Positions 47,001 through 58,572 of a stretch of 64,000 bases of DNA are shown in pieces. Within the stretch, counting starts at the first letter, position 1. Each line of letters opens with the position of its first letter. This DNA is from Blumeriella jaapii (lineage: Eukaryota; Ascomycota; Leotiomycetes; Helotiales; Drepanopezizaceae): assembly GCA_009599575.1 (NCBI GenBank), contig VWND01000015.1:434001-498000 (forward strand), written 5' to 3'. The notes under the pieces are model-generated. The model was not told the DNA's origin. It saw only the letters and a program-made list of their open reading frames with translations, and searched no databases. Position numbers and translations under genes: made by a program.

Positions 47001-48147
47001 GCGAATCCGAACCGATCTGCGAATCAACAATGAACAGATCCGTGGCGGGGCGTGAGCGATGCAGCAGCACTGGTGTTCCTCTCACGTGGCGACCTTGCAC
47101 ATACGAACTGTACGAGATGCTCGGATTACGCGGACTTCCGGTCTAGATGATAACGAGCAACACATTTTCTGTATGTGTGTACAGTACAGTACATGGTCGT
47201 AATGCTTTCATGCTGAGACTGATCTTGCTGTACCCCACCCCGCCAATGTATGTAGTATGCCGTAAAGGTATGATGGCGTCAGCTCATCTGCCGTGACATC
47301 CAGGGTACATCTTCATTTGACGGGCGATGAGGTTCGAGAACATACTGTAAGTAGAAGTACATACTCATACTCGTCATACACGATGAACATATAGTACTGT
47401 ACATATACCCAGACTCAGACCCCGCCTCGGCTAGACTTTCCACAGTAGGTTTGTACTGTAGTTAGTGCTGTACTGTACCTGACTTCAGTGACCTCGAAAG
47501 GATGTCTTGCCCACGATGACCTTGGATGCCATCTTTTCCCCACTTCCACGTCAATAAAGCAATAATGTCGACGTTCAGCTGGTACGATGATTGCTAATTC
47601 TGGTCTCAAATTCGCAACAATCTAGCCCTTGAAGACCACCATGCTGCTGATCCACGTGTGATGGATCCATGCACGTGGAGTTGCAGTCGATCCGAAAATG
47701 CTCCGAATCACGTTAATTGCACGATTGGACGACCGGCGAGCGTACGGTAGACGAGCGAAGAGAGACCAGCGGGCAGATGTGAGCCGGACCTCGTCCTTCC
47801 TCGACCTTGCACATCGAACGCTGATAACGCCAGGTAATCTAAACACTACTTGTGACATTTCAAGTTGGGTCGGTGTCGAGGCCTTGTGAAGCCTGCAAAG
47901 CACCTCCCAACACGACGCTGCCCCACAACTATGAATTAAGACTTACTAAAGCATGCGCCACTTTCAGGGAGTACTCTTTGGTCTCTTCATCCGATACCCC
48001 CTAGTAGAAGCATAGACGGGAGGCATTTTCTACCGCGTTGAATTCCCAGTTGTAAAGCGCTCGTTTGGAAAGAAGAGTGACCTCGATACTGTTTCCTAAA
48101 TCTTTGTCTCTGGTGTAAAGCACCCGATGATGTCACTGTGTTGCTCA

Positions 48148-49298
48148 TCACAAAGTCGCGCGGTTCTTTAGCCTCCAAGCTTCCGACTTTGCAGCCTCGG
48201 AAACCTTTCCTTCTGCCTGGAGCTTTCGAAGAATCTGTAAAATGCCACCATTCGCTGCGAGGTGGAGATTCTCAGGAACGTCCTTGTAGATGACCTTGAC
48301 AATCTCCATGGACGTCCAGTCATCGGGCTCACGACTCGTCTCGAGCGCAAGAGATTTTGGTGACTTCAGAACCCGAATGACCTGATCCTCGCGCGACTGT
48401 CTATGCTTGATGTACTCGAGGATCTTGCTCGGCCCGTCTTCGACGACTGCTCCGTGTCCGGGGTACACCCGTCCTCGAAACTCGGCTCTCATGGTCTCGA
48501 GGCTCTTGAGATAAGCCGCCAGATCTTCAAAGACGGTGGTACCGTGACCAAGAACGTTGTCGCCAGTGAACATGGCATCTTCCTCCTCGAGAACCAAGGC
48601 CATGTGATCCTGTGTATGGCCGGGTGAATGAACCGCTCTCAGTGAGGCGCCTTCGACCTGGAAACGCTGGCCATGCTGGATATTTCTTTGACCATCATCT
48701 GGCTGGTTCTTGAAGATACAGGTACTTGGTGAAAGTTCCATCAAGTGCTTGATGCCTCCTACATGGTCGTGGTGCCAGTGGGTGATGATCGCCTTGGATA
48801 TGGTGACGTCCTCCTGTTGCAGCGCTTCTCTCAAGGAAGATATCCAGGCCGGTTTGCCCTCTCCTGTATCGATCAGGAGACGTTGTCTTCCAGTACCGAC
48901 GATGTATGTATTGGAACCTAAAGAGCATCTGAGCTAGGACATCCGAGTGGCAAGCGTGACTTGGTTGGTACCTTGTAATGTGAACTGTGGCGCCAGTCAG
49001 TGAGATTGACGATAGGCAATGCAATACACCTGGGCCGGGACCTCGTCCGGCCCCGTTGAAGGAGTCTCAGGAACACGCCGTCGGAGGGTGCTTCTTCGCC
49101 AGGGCTCATACGTGGTGGTAGCGCCCGCTTCCCCCGTACTGGCATTCAAACTCTGCTCTGTTGACTTGGCACGCTGTCGCTTTGACGCTCGATAGGCAAT
49201 GAAGCGCTGCTCACCTTGCCGGGATTGCCGCCTAGGACACGAATGACGCTCGCACTCAGACGCTCTACTTCCGGTAGAGGCACCAACTGCGTCGCCAT
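48148..49298 (-). CDS. Metallo-beta-lactamase fold hydrolase, LACTB2-like
   Basis: Three exons, 49298-49215, 48984-48972 (13 nt) and 48917-48148, give 288 aa. Zinc-binding motifs are clear: THWHHDHVGG (HxHxDH), the His in AVHSPGHTQDH, Asp in MFTGDN and the C-terminal His in VYPGHGAVV. The N-terminal FTLQGSNTYIVG matches LACTB2, a mitochondrial single-strand endoribonuclease in animals. In fungi the same group includes thioesterase-like hydrolases of polyketide clusters, but no cluster genes surround it here. The 13-nt exon encodes FTLQ plus a split Gly. The first intron is long (230 nt). The ATG at 49298 is chosen because the family starts near there. Confidence 0.85.
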
Positions 49299-49634
49299 CG
49301 CTGTGTGTGGTGTTTGTGGGGCAGAAGAAGGTTGATGTCGACACCGAGAGAGAGATGGTACAGTACTGAATAGTGTGTACAGCACAATAGTAGTAAGCAG
49401 GTTAGACGACTACGCTCGACGACGGGATGCTTGGCGCAGGTCAGCGACAGGACCTCGCTCTTTTCTCTGGTAAGCGAATTCTAGATCAGAGCAAACTTGA
49501 GCCCCAAGCAGAGACGAAACGCTCTCTGCACACGACGCTCTCGACCCTCGACCCAAAGTCCCAAAGTCCCAAAATCAAAAATGGGTTCCTCGCGCCCGGT
49601 CACGCCGGCGTCGCCTCGAGTCCCGAAAATCAAA
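49299..49634. promoter_or_regulatory. Divergent promoter, LACTB2-like/UBP8
   Basis: Short spacer between two divergent genes, with one GTACAGTACTG motif near 49360. An in-frame ATG at 49581 is a possible alternative UBP8 start. Confidence 0.45.
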
Positions 49635-51427
49635 ATGGCTCAAGCTGGGGTGCCTCTGTTCGGCTGTGGTACGTCGGTCCTTGTCCTGAAGTCGCAGCCT
49701 CGTCGGCCAGCCTTAAGTACCTCCCTCCCTGTCTTGCCTCGACTTACACAATCCCCAGAGCACATCCGCGTCCTGCTGGAGGGCCCGGTGGACATACTTC
49801 AGAATACCATAAAACACTACAAAGACTGCTTAAATGTCGTGTCGGACCCGACCAGGAAAACCAGTTGCCAAACCTCCCAAGACCCCAATGGAGAGGCCCG
49901 GACGACACTCACGCCCAACTACCTTTGCCTCCAGTGTGATCGTACCTCCACATCAGCTGGCCGGACCGAGCATGGCAAGGAGACCAAGCATCGACTGTGT
50001 ATGTGGCGCGGCTCTTCGTGTTCGAGTTGCAGGAACTGACATGCCTAGACGTCGAGTCGAGAAATGGTTACCTTTTCTGTCAGATGTGCAATGACTTTGT
50101 CTTTGATCCAACGCTCGAGGACCTGAGGTTACGCAAATTTGGCACTGGCAGTTTCTCATGTACGTGCAACCAGAGGTGACTGGCACAGTGCTGACCTGGG
50201 GCGAACAGCACGGAAACGAAAGCTCGATGACCTTTTCACAGATGCATCGAAAGAAGACGCCCAACTTATGTCTCTGAACACAAACAATACGCCGTGTCGT
50301 GCCAATGGAATACGCGGCATCTACAACATGGGGGCTACGTGCTACATGAATGTCATTCTGCAGAGTCTGATGCAGAACCCTCTGTTGAGAAACTTCCACC
50401 TGGGCGACGGCCATCGGAATGCGGAGTGTACCCGGAAGAACTGCGTAGCATGTGCAATGGATGAGATGTTTCAGGCCTTCCATGCACAACCGGACACCGT
50501 TGGATACTCGGCACACAACATGCTTGCTTGCTTCTGGATGTCGAAGCGGAAAGCCTACGAGGAGCTCGCCAGCAACAAGGAGCAGGACGCACATGAGTTC
50601 TTTCAGTTCTTGACTGAGGAGCTCCATGAGATCAACGCCAATGCGAAAATGCAATCTATCGAAGATGGTGCCCCGTCCCCGAAGCGTATCACGCCTGACT
50701 CGAGCTGTAACTGTATTGTTCACCAGACTTTCTATGGTCGTACGCAGAGCACAATCACATGTCAAGGTTGTGGTGAGGTTAGGACTTCCGTTCAGCAGTT
50801 CATGGATCTTAGTTTGGGTCTCGACGTTCTATCGAAGAAGAAGAAGAGCATGAAAGTCTCAGGCCTCAGCGTGAACCGATGTCTCGAAGCTGAATACACG
50901 GTTGCTGAACGTTGCGAATACACTTGCCATGTGTGTGGTACCAACGAGGCGAAGAAGCTATCAAGCATTAAGAGTCTACCAAATGTACTCGCACTCCAAC
51001 TAAAGGTCTGTTTCGCTTGCTCGACGAGACAGCCGCATCCCACTGACACCCTCCAGCGCTTCAAGCAGTACAATGGTAATGCTTCGAAGATCGAGACAAA
51101 GGTTTCTTTTCCTCTCAAGCTTGACATGTTCCCGTATACCAACCGGGCTCAACATGACACCAAGCAAAACCCCGAATTGGCAAGGGGTTGTACTTATGAG
51201 CTACAGAGTGTGGTCGTTCACGTTGGCAACCTCGAGACTGGTGAGCCCCGAATTGCCGCTCAAACATGGCAACAATGCTAACTACCAAAGGCCACTACAT
51301 TTCGTACTCGCGAGTCGGCAACCAGTGGTTCAAGTTCAATGATCACAATGTCACACTGGCTTCAAAATCAGACGTTCTCAACGCAGAGGCCTTCATTTTG
51401 TTCTACGTCATACAATCATTGGCATGA
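49635..51427 (+). CDS. UBP8: SAGA-type ubiquitin carboxyl-terminal hydrolase
   Basis: Six exons, 49635-49668, 49759-49998, 50049-50159, 50209-51005, 51057-51240 and 51291-51427, give 500 aa. Ubp8/USP22 removes ubiquitin from histone H2B in the SAGA complex. An N-terminal ZnF-UBP domain begins GCEHIRVLL (joined across intron 1) and includes YLCLQC, HRLYVESRNG and LFCQMCNDFVFDP. The catalytic domain has the Cys box GIYNMGATCYMNVILQSLMQ (about residue 146), a zinc site (CQGCGE, CHVCGT) and the His box LETGHYISYSR with NDHNV. An in-frame 51-nt intron (51006-51056) removes a Cys-containing insert before RFKQYNG. The start could also be at 49581. Confidence 0.9.
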
Positions 51428-51677
51428 AGAACATGCATTCATGGGATGGCGTTTTGTGCATAGAGAAGCGTGGATGGATAGGCATTTCAGGCGTCAAGAA
51501 TATTTGGTAGAGTGTAAGAATACCCCGGCTATCGAAGAAGCCTCGACATGATGGCATGATAGCATACCTAATCTACGGTTTCGGCCAGCTCTTGTTCAGT
51601 CCTTAGATTGGCTATCGGAGCCCCCTTGTAATTTTAGAGGTACAAAAAGACACATGAGCCCATGATTCACGCCACTA

Positions 51678-52775
51678 CTAGGGTGTGCGCTTCCATTTCC
51701 ACTTGTCGCACTCGAAGTTGGCATAACAGAAAAATTCGTTACTTAAGCCCTTGGAATGGACAGGCAGGAAGGTTGTAGTCGCAATGCCCTGGGCTCGGTA
51801 TAGCTTGTTGATGAGTGTTTCCATTCTCTCCCCTGTGCATTGAATCAAGCGCGAGTCGGAGAATCTCTTCTCTGGGGCTACTCCCCAGCACTTGGTCAGC
51901 CATCTGACAGTCATAGCAGCTGGCAAATGTAAGCTACGTAATACTTGACCACACGAATCCAACTACTATGCTTACCTTTCGTCTGACAATCTTCACTCAA
52001 GAAAGGCGGGTCACATATGATATGATCAACACTTGCTTTCATACTCGCTACTTCTTGTCAGCACGACCGCCAATGCTCTCGTCTCATTCTCTCTAACAGC
52101 CCCAGAGATTCACAACTTACGAGGCAATTTCAACGGCTCATTGAAGTCGTAAACACAAATTCGGGGAAGACCTCAAACCGCTTATCGAACTCTAGTAACC
52201 ACAGCTTGGGCTGCCCGCTCTTCTCAATATCGCGCTTCGCCTAGTTTTGCTATTAACTCGAGTTCAGTAAGAGGGGAGAAAGAGGGAAAGGGGAAGACAA
52301 GGAGTAAGGGCTAGTTCTACCAAGATATTCTTCAACTGCACAAACACACTCGGGGCAGACACAACAGCAATGGTCGTCTCGGCTCCAGCACCAGCCAACA
52401 GCTCCTCGGCCAAGGCCTTCGCCGTTTCGTCAGAGTACTGTAGTCTGGTCGTCAGGTCACCCAAGTCCAACACCTCGAACTTGAAAGACTCCAGAAAAAG
52501 GGAAGGATGAGAAACGAACCCAGAACTGGCTCTCGTTCCAATCCTCCGAGAACGCCTCCATGCTCAGCGGCGCTTGCGTGATCGCAGCATCGTGTTTCTG
52601 CTCCGCAACGGCCTTGAGGTCTTCAAATTGCTTCTCGCGAGCATCGCGCTCGGCATAGAATTCTTTGAGGGCGGAGAGTGCGGCGCCAGAGAGGGCCCTG
52701 CGTTATCATTTGTCAAAAACAACCTTGCATCAGACGGGAAGATAATTACGGGGTTTCATCATCGGAATCCTCCAT
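51678..52775 (-). CDS. EFM5: eEF1A lysine methyltransferase (Efm5), two indels in exon 4
   Basis: Six exons, 52775-52750, 52697-52520, 52437-52321, 52241-52121, 52047-51976 and 51919-51678, about 251 aa. Efm5 methylates an N-terminal Lys of translation factor eEF1A. Visible elements are ALSALKEFYAERDAREKQFE, SESQFWYSDETA-type joining (here NESQFW|YSDETAKALAEEL), the catalytic DPPF in DHIICDPPFLSEDC, and FFCYANFECDKWKWK near the end. Exon 4 keeps its overall phase, yet between PKLW and YDFNEPLKLP the frame is off: one extra G near 52199-52201 and one missing T near 52150-52153. Both fall in short homopolymers and cancel each other. Confidence 0.85.
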
Positions 52776-53090
52776 GTTGTGAGCTGTGATGTCGTGTTTG
52801 TGGGCTTGGATAGCATGTCACGAGCAAGGAAGGTTTTGGTAGGTGAGAAAATTTGCCGAGTTGACGCCGGTGGTTGAAGTCCCCGTGAACATCAACACAA
52901 GGGGAGTTTTGCGTCTCTGTGAGGTAGGGTATGGGTGCTATCCACATTGGTTTGCACATCAAAGGATGTCACGAACATTTTTGGGCACATCGTAAGTGTT
53001 TCTCGATGCAGTTTTGCAGATTCAATTCTTCGCACTATGTACAATTGCTGTTCCAGTCTACTACACACACGCCAAAAAGACCACAAATTT
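52776..53090. promoter_or_regulatory. EFM5 promoter and complex I gene 3' flank
   Basis: 315-nt spacer between two minus-strand genes; no element recognised. Confidence 0.35.
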
Positions 53091-54665
53091 CTATTGGTCG
53101 TCAATAACGTGTAAGTACTTCTTCTCCTCTCTCTTTTCCCGCTCTGTCGCCGGCGGCAAATCGTAAAATGCGGCGCTTCGGTACCCTTGCTAGAATGAGT
53201 GTCAGAGAGATAGGATCACAAATCTGCTTAAACTGACTCGAACTTACCAGGTAATGGAATGTGAAACTGCTGAGCTCGGCTGGTTCTATGCCAAGATCCT
53301 TGAATGTCTTTGCGGAAGGGTCAATTTGTTGGTCAATGAACTCACGCTCAACCTCATCAGCAGAGAGAACTGGCCACCAGAGAGCCTTGTTTAGCAAACC
53401 AGCGGCTGGCTTGAGAATTGCCTTGGGTACATTAATATGACGGCGGTGCTTAACGATTTCCTTATCTACCAGCTCGGCGATTTCTGCTGTTGAGTAGTTC
53501 TTTGGACCGTAAAGCTCATAGGTCTGCTCCGCTGTGCTATCATCGTGAAGCATCTTTTCGAGCGCTTCACCGACATCAATTGCCTGTAAACTTGATCAGC
53601 TAGATGCATTAAACATGATGAAACAAGGCTCACATGGACAGGCCAATAACGCTCTTGCATATGATTAGACGTAAAGACATTGGTGACACCGGCCAGCTTG
53701 TGAAGGAGCCGGTCCTCGAATCCAAACAATGGAGCAGGCCGGACAATTGTGGTCTCTGGAAGATGCTGCGAGCAACAGCCTCACCACGCCCCTGATCTCA
53801 TGTTAATAGTCGTACTCGCAATCTCTGTAAAGCTGTACCAACCTTGGTAGAGAAGAACTCAGAGGGGGAGTTGACATTGGCGTTGTATGAGGATACGTGG
53901 ATAAATCGGTCCACGTCGTACTTGGCAACAACTTCTGCAATCCTCTCCACACCTTCAACATGCACGTCCTCGAGGTCAAAGTTCCTTGCACAGTTAGAAC
54001 TCCTGCCTTTTTTTTGGTGGCTCGGTACATACTTCGTAGGATACATCCGTCCAACGAGATTATAGACCACATCAGAATGTCTTACACTCTCCTCAAGTGA
54101 TGCTGTGTTCCTGAGGTCATATTCCTGAGAACGGAATGAGCAAACGTGCAGCAGGACCGTATCTCATTCTTACCATAAATATGACTCTTCCCAAGTCCCC
54201 TGCCACCTTAAGATGGCGTTTGGCCATTTCCTCCCGATAAGGTACAATGACCGTGCATCCTTGCCTGGCTGTTGCGCCAACGTCAGTTTCGTTCCAGTCT
54301 GCTGTGCGATATCGATGGGAGCGCACCGAGTCTGTTGACGATGTATCTCCCAAGAAATCCGGTTGCACCAAAGACCGTCACGGTGTGTCCTAAAAATATA
54401 TCAGATCCGTCCTTCAAGCGCACATAGATCTGCCAAATCACCTCCGAGAGAAGACCTGCAAAGCCATAAGTCAAAAGCGTTTCGATTGGTGCAGCCGCAC
54501 GAATACTGACCTTCCACCCTGCGTCCGGATTATGGGCTTGCCGGTGCGTGTGATGGTAACGTCGCTGATGTGCCGTCGGAGAGGGGTGCTGCTGGCGCTG
54601 CTCCGTCCCAACCGCACAGCGGTCAGCAGACTACTCGCACTCGACGGGCTGCAAGACCTCTGCAT
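53091..54665 (-). CDS. nuo-40: Complex I 39/40-kDa subunit (NDUFA9 type), one-base deletion
   Basis: Nine exons: 54665-54511, 54455-54442 (14 nt), 54389-54327, 54268-54174, 54124-54033, 53984-53843, 53791-53634, 53583-53248 and 53189-53091, about 384 aa. It is an accessory subunit of NADH:ubiquinone oxidoreductase with a short-chain dehydrogenase fold and bound NADPH. The Arg/Ser-rich N-terminus is a mitochondrial presequence. The nucleotide motif VFGATGFLGRYIV is followed by DVVYNLVGRMYPTKNFDLED and RFIHVSSYNANVNSPS. Exon 53791-53634 is 158 nt where its phases need 159: SIF and ETTIVRPAPLFGFEDR are in different frames around CC at 53758-53759. The gene is otherwise complete. Confidence 0.9.
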
Positions 54666-54995
54666 GGTAGCGATTGTAAACTGAATCAATGGACGGTGAT
54701 GGGCGCGATACCGAGGAGCGAGAGAAGTTGAGGTCGTTGGAGACCCTTGAATGCCAGACGACGCTAGACCGTAGAAGCGGGTCTGTGAAAGCTCGGAGCT
54801 CATCCAGGTACTGTACTGACAACTGAGCCGCGTTCGCGTTTCCAGCCTGGTGGGTCGACCATCAACACCGAAAGTCTTCTGCAGCCTCTTCTCGCCCACG
54901 ATCTCTTCCCTCCGTCTGGTAACTTTCCCAGCTGAGGCCGACATCAACAGACCATCCAAAAGATACCCTCATCCTTCTCACAAACGTCGCCCGCC
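54666..54995. promoter_or_regulatory. Divergent promoter, complex I subunit/RPN9
   Basis: 330 nt between divergent start codons. No distinct element recognised. Confidence 0.4.
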
Positions 54996-56239
54996 ATGAA
55001 CGTCGAATCGCCCATCCCCGACTTCCTGGCCAACGCGAGAGACGATGCCCCCGCCGAGCTACAACATCTGTTCTTGGACTTTGAAGACCTGTGGGAGAGA
55101 AAGCTATGGCACCAGTTGACGGATAGACTGGTGGAGTTCTTCAATCACAAAGACAGCGCCCCTCAACGTTTAGCCTTCTACAAGATCTTCATCCTCGCCT
55201 TTGCCGACAAGATCAACCAGCTAAAGCTCGTCACTTTGGCGCTCAGCGCGGCTTCGCAATGCAAAGGTAAGGGCACAGAATTCCTGGTGTTTATCTCCGA
55301 CTCACGCGCCTTTTGAGATAGCGAAGAACGCCTCTCTTTCCTGACCGCAGCCGCCAACAAAGTCAACAATCCAAATTCCCAAGATGCATACGTCTACGCT
55401 ACTGTGGCACTAGCCACCGTAAAGCTGGAGCTGAAGGATCTGGAGGGAGCAAGAAAGGAGCTGGACAAGTCAGAGAGGATCTTGGATAACTTCGATTCTG
55501 TTGAGACAATTGTTCATGCTGCTTTCTACCGCGTCAACGCAGAATACTATCAGGTTCGCCCGCCGGAGAAAGTAAGCAGTTCCGTTGCTGACCCTTACAG
55601 TCCAAACTTGAATTCGCGTCTTACTACCGCAACGCCTTGCTCTACCTCGCCTGTATCGAGCTCACCAATCTATCTCCAGCGGAGCGCAGAAGCCGGGCAT
55701 ACGACCTTGCCGTTGCGGCCCTGGTTTCAGATACAATTTACAACTTTGGAGAGCTGCTGTTACATCCGATCCTCGAGGACCTGAAGAAGGACGATAAATG
55801 GCTCTACGACCTTCTGTTTGCTTTCAACCGTGGGGACTTGGCTGCATACGACATTCTGGCTGGTCACATCTCTTCAAACCCTCTTCTTGTAGAGCACCGC
55901 GATAGCCTCAGACAGAAGATCTATCTCGCAGCCCTCACCGAAGCCGTGTTCCGCAGACCTCCTCACGACCGCGAGATGTCCTTCTCTACCATTGCCGAGG
56001 AGACCAAGGTTCGTCCGGACGAGATTGAGCATTTGATCATGAAAGCTTTAAGCTTAGGACTGCTGAGGGGGAGCATTGACCAAGTGGATGAGATTGCACG
56101 AATCAACTGGGTGCAGCCTAAGGTTCTGGACATGAAGCAGATTGATGCTATGCGCTCAAGGCTGCAGGAATGGGATTCAAGTGTCAACCAACTGGGCAAC
56201 TGGATTGAGGCAAAGGGGCAAGATGTTTGGGCCGCTTGA
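54996..56239 (+). CDS. RPN9: 26S proteasome regulatory subunit Rpn9
   Basis: Three exons, 54996-55266, 55318-55553 and 55601-56239, give 381 aa. Rpn9 (PSMD13) is a lid subunit of the 19S particle. The N-terminal helical repeats (ELQHLFLDFEDLWERKLWHQ) lead into a PCI domain with NRGDLAAYDIL, LRQKIYLAALTEAVFRRPP and a winged helix (MSFSTIAEETKVRPDEIEHL). The end (RLQEWDSSVNQLGNWIEAKG) is typical. Introns are 51 and 47 nt; the second has donor GTTCGC and rebuilds EYYQSKLEFASYYRN. Length is normal. Confidence 0.93.
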
Positions 56240-56939
56240 TTTCAATGGTGGTACGGCGTCTGGGCACGTTGGCTGGCTGGGATGTACATTAGATATCTCT
56301 AGCATGCGATAGGCATTTGCATTGCAAGTGAAAACACCTTCGCCGGTTGGCAGAAGCTTGCTGTAAGCTAAATATGACAAGGCTGATAAATTTCTTCTTG
56401 TTGCAAGTCACTGGTACTATAAAAATACAAAAGAATAGAGGCATAGATCTTGAAGTCTACTGCTTCTCTGTAAGTGTGTTTCAGTCTAATTTGTTTGGGT
56501 CTATAAATGTGTTAATACAACAGCTAAAATGGTAGAACAAAGTGGTGAATTTGATGTTATAGTTCTCTCGCCGGAGTTCCAGAGCATAGTGATAATTTCC
56601 AGTCTGGTAAGATCGAGATTATGTATCGCATGCAAAATTCCCTCAGAAGCGTGGTTTTTTAAGGTGAATGTACTGTACAGATACAGCACAGTAAAAGGCA
56701 ATTAATCTGCAGCCTCGTCAACATTTCAGCCTCGAGTCACAGGGCTCAGTCAGCTAAGCCTTTCTGGACTTTGCAACTCTGAAGTACCCTTACCACAAAA
56801 CAAATCCGGGATGTTGGTTGACAAACGACTGTTCCACTAAGTGAAATCATCTAATACTTGTTTTCTGATTGCCATTGCCGAAGGGCATTGTTCTCAAGCC
56901 CTGCAGCACGGTATTTAGGGGCATCGTTCAGCTTTTAAC
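56240..56939. promoter_or_regulatory. Intergenic region upstream of RBD2
   Basis: About 700 nt, AT-rich in the left half, with a GTACTGTACAG motif near 56670. No gene recognised. Confidence 0.4.
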
Positions 56940-57971
56940 ATGGCTCCCTCTCTGCCGTCGTTTTCTGTGACTCGGATACGCTCATACATTTTCCGACTTC
57001 CTCTGTTCACTCGATGCATCATACTTGCTATCACTGGGCTTTGGGTCGCGAGCATACAGTCCGTCTGGGATGTGGAGAAATGGGGAGCTTTGATACCAGC
57101 GGAGGTTGGTTTGAGCAGCAGTTCGTAGCCCTATTCACGAACAACAGCGGTCCACTCAAAGGCAAAACTGATTTGTTTCTCTTTAGTGTATAGAACGAAC
57201 ACATATCCTCTTGTACATGCCGGCTTCTTCCACGCCTTTCTGAATCTCCTATCTCTGACGCCATTGCTGGAAAGATTCGAGGCCGAGCATGGAACTTTGA
57301 CAACACTGGCACTGTTCATGGGTCGTATGTCACCAGGAACCTTTGGGAGGATATTCTGATCTTGGCGACAGAGTGCTGACGGGAGGGCTAGCTCTTTCGA
57401 CAATCCCCGCGCTTCTCTATACGTTCATTGAAAGAGGAGTCTTACATATGAACACCACAATACTTGGAGCCAGGTACGAGTTCTAGCTGAAGCTGCCTTT
57501 AGAAGAGGTGTTAATGAGATTTATAGTATCTGGGTTTTCACCTTGCTTGCTATGGAAGGTGTCAAGACCTACAAATCAAATCCTCTTCCTGCTCGGAACA
57601 ACACAAATACCTACTTGGACCACGCCACTTGTGATGGTACTGTTCGTTTCGGTATTGGTTCCAAACACAAGCTTCCTTGGTCACGTCTGCGGACTCGCCT
57701 TTGGCTATGGGTGTAAGTGGTTGCTCTCTGTACTTAGAGACTATTGCTGATTCCACCAGGGGCTTTTGGTTACCTCAAATTCCTTGCACCACCGGAACGG
57801 ATTCTTCGATGGATTGAAGGCAAGCTAAACTTGCTTGGAAGACTTCCACACTACGTTTCCGTGGACCAGAAGACATATGGACGCTACGGTGTGCTTCCCA
57901 CTACACACCCAAATATGCAAGGTGAGGTCGCTCTGGGCTACGTTGCCAGCTCGCAGAGGTTAGGGCCGTAA
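56940..57971 (+). CDS. RBD2: Rhomboid family membrane protein (Rbd2), apparent frameshift
   Basis: Five exons, 56940-57120, 57187-57321, 57392-57473, 57527-57712 and 57760-57971, about 266 aa. It is a polytopic membrane protein of the Golgi rhomboid group; fungal Rbd2 is linked to SREBP cleavage. Motifs include the Ser element GASIWVF, the His helix SFLGHVCGLAFGYGW, and the conserved cytosolic tail YLKFLAPPERILRWIEGKLN, then VSVDQKTYGRYGVLPT. Exon 4 is 186 nt, two bases short of what its phases need. The break lies near 57585: KTYKSNP is in one frame and FLLGTTQIPTWTTPL in another. The remaining sequence, including both catalytic-type residues, is intact. Confidence 0.85.
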
Positions 57972-58572
57972 AGGGCTGTTGGAAAGGAAATGAGGCGTAG
58001 GACGTGGTGGAACGACTCGATTCTCAGACCAGGCATAGTCAGGCGTTGGGGGCCATTGATGGGAATTACGGGAACGATTACAACAAGTAAGAAAGCTGGC
58101 ATCGTTATTGTAAATATATACATGTATGGCAGATACAGAGTCGTTGATTAATGACAAAACATTGAGCGGGTATCTCTTGGCCATTGCCCTTTGCCCAACG
58201 GTGACTTTGCCTGTCCCGGTCAATGTCGATAATACCCAGCGCAGCTATAGAAAAAATTATTCTTCTTAATTTTCGCTATATCATAATTTTTGCCAATCGA
58301 CTTGTATATTCTTAACATGCGAGTTCTAGGAATATGATGTCGATCACGGTGTACTCTGAGTACCCTAAAAAAATAAATTACTCTTAGGTGGTGTGATTCG
58401 GTCGCGTCGACTTGAGTGAAACGCGACTTCGAAATCCTCGCAGCCTCGTCTCCGCATTCATCAGCCTCTGGGAGGTAACGGTCCAACAGCACATTTTGCT
58501 TCTTGAATATGGTTTCTCTATTATGCGAGTACTTCCAACACCTGGATCCTTAAGCATGCTAACAGATCGCAG
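57972..58572. promoter_or_regulatory. Upstream region of GAA1, first exon unresolved
   Basis: About 600 nt between RBD2 and the first clear GAA1 exon. The true GAA1 start codon and a short first exon must lie here; a donor (GGAG|GTAACG near 58475) is a candidate but no convincing in-frame ATG was found. Confidence 0.35.

Larger units (their letters stand above)
45556..48147. other. Gene-poor, repeat-rich 2.6-kb spacer
   Basis: No gene recognised on either strand. It concentrates short repeats: GTACTGTAC/GTACAGTAC motifs, a 15-bp tandem, a GCGAA pentamer run, a CTTTTC-rich tract (46914-46945) and a duplicated 26-bp block. It separates YTP1 from the LACTB2-like gene. Confidence 0.55.

Noticed and set aside
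48148..49298. LACTB2-like gene as part of a polyketide cluster
   Set aside because: Neighbours are YTP1, UBP8 and EFM5; no synthase or tailoring genes are present.
53181..53250. Suspected frameshift at the last exon of the complex I subunit
   Set aside because: Choosing the acceptor CTAG|CAA at 53190/53189 gives FHYLQGYRSAAFYD in phase, so no indel is needed.
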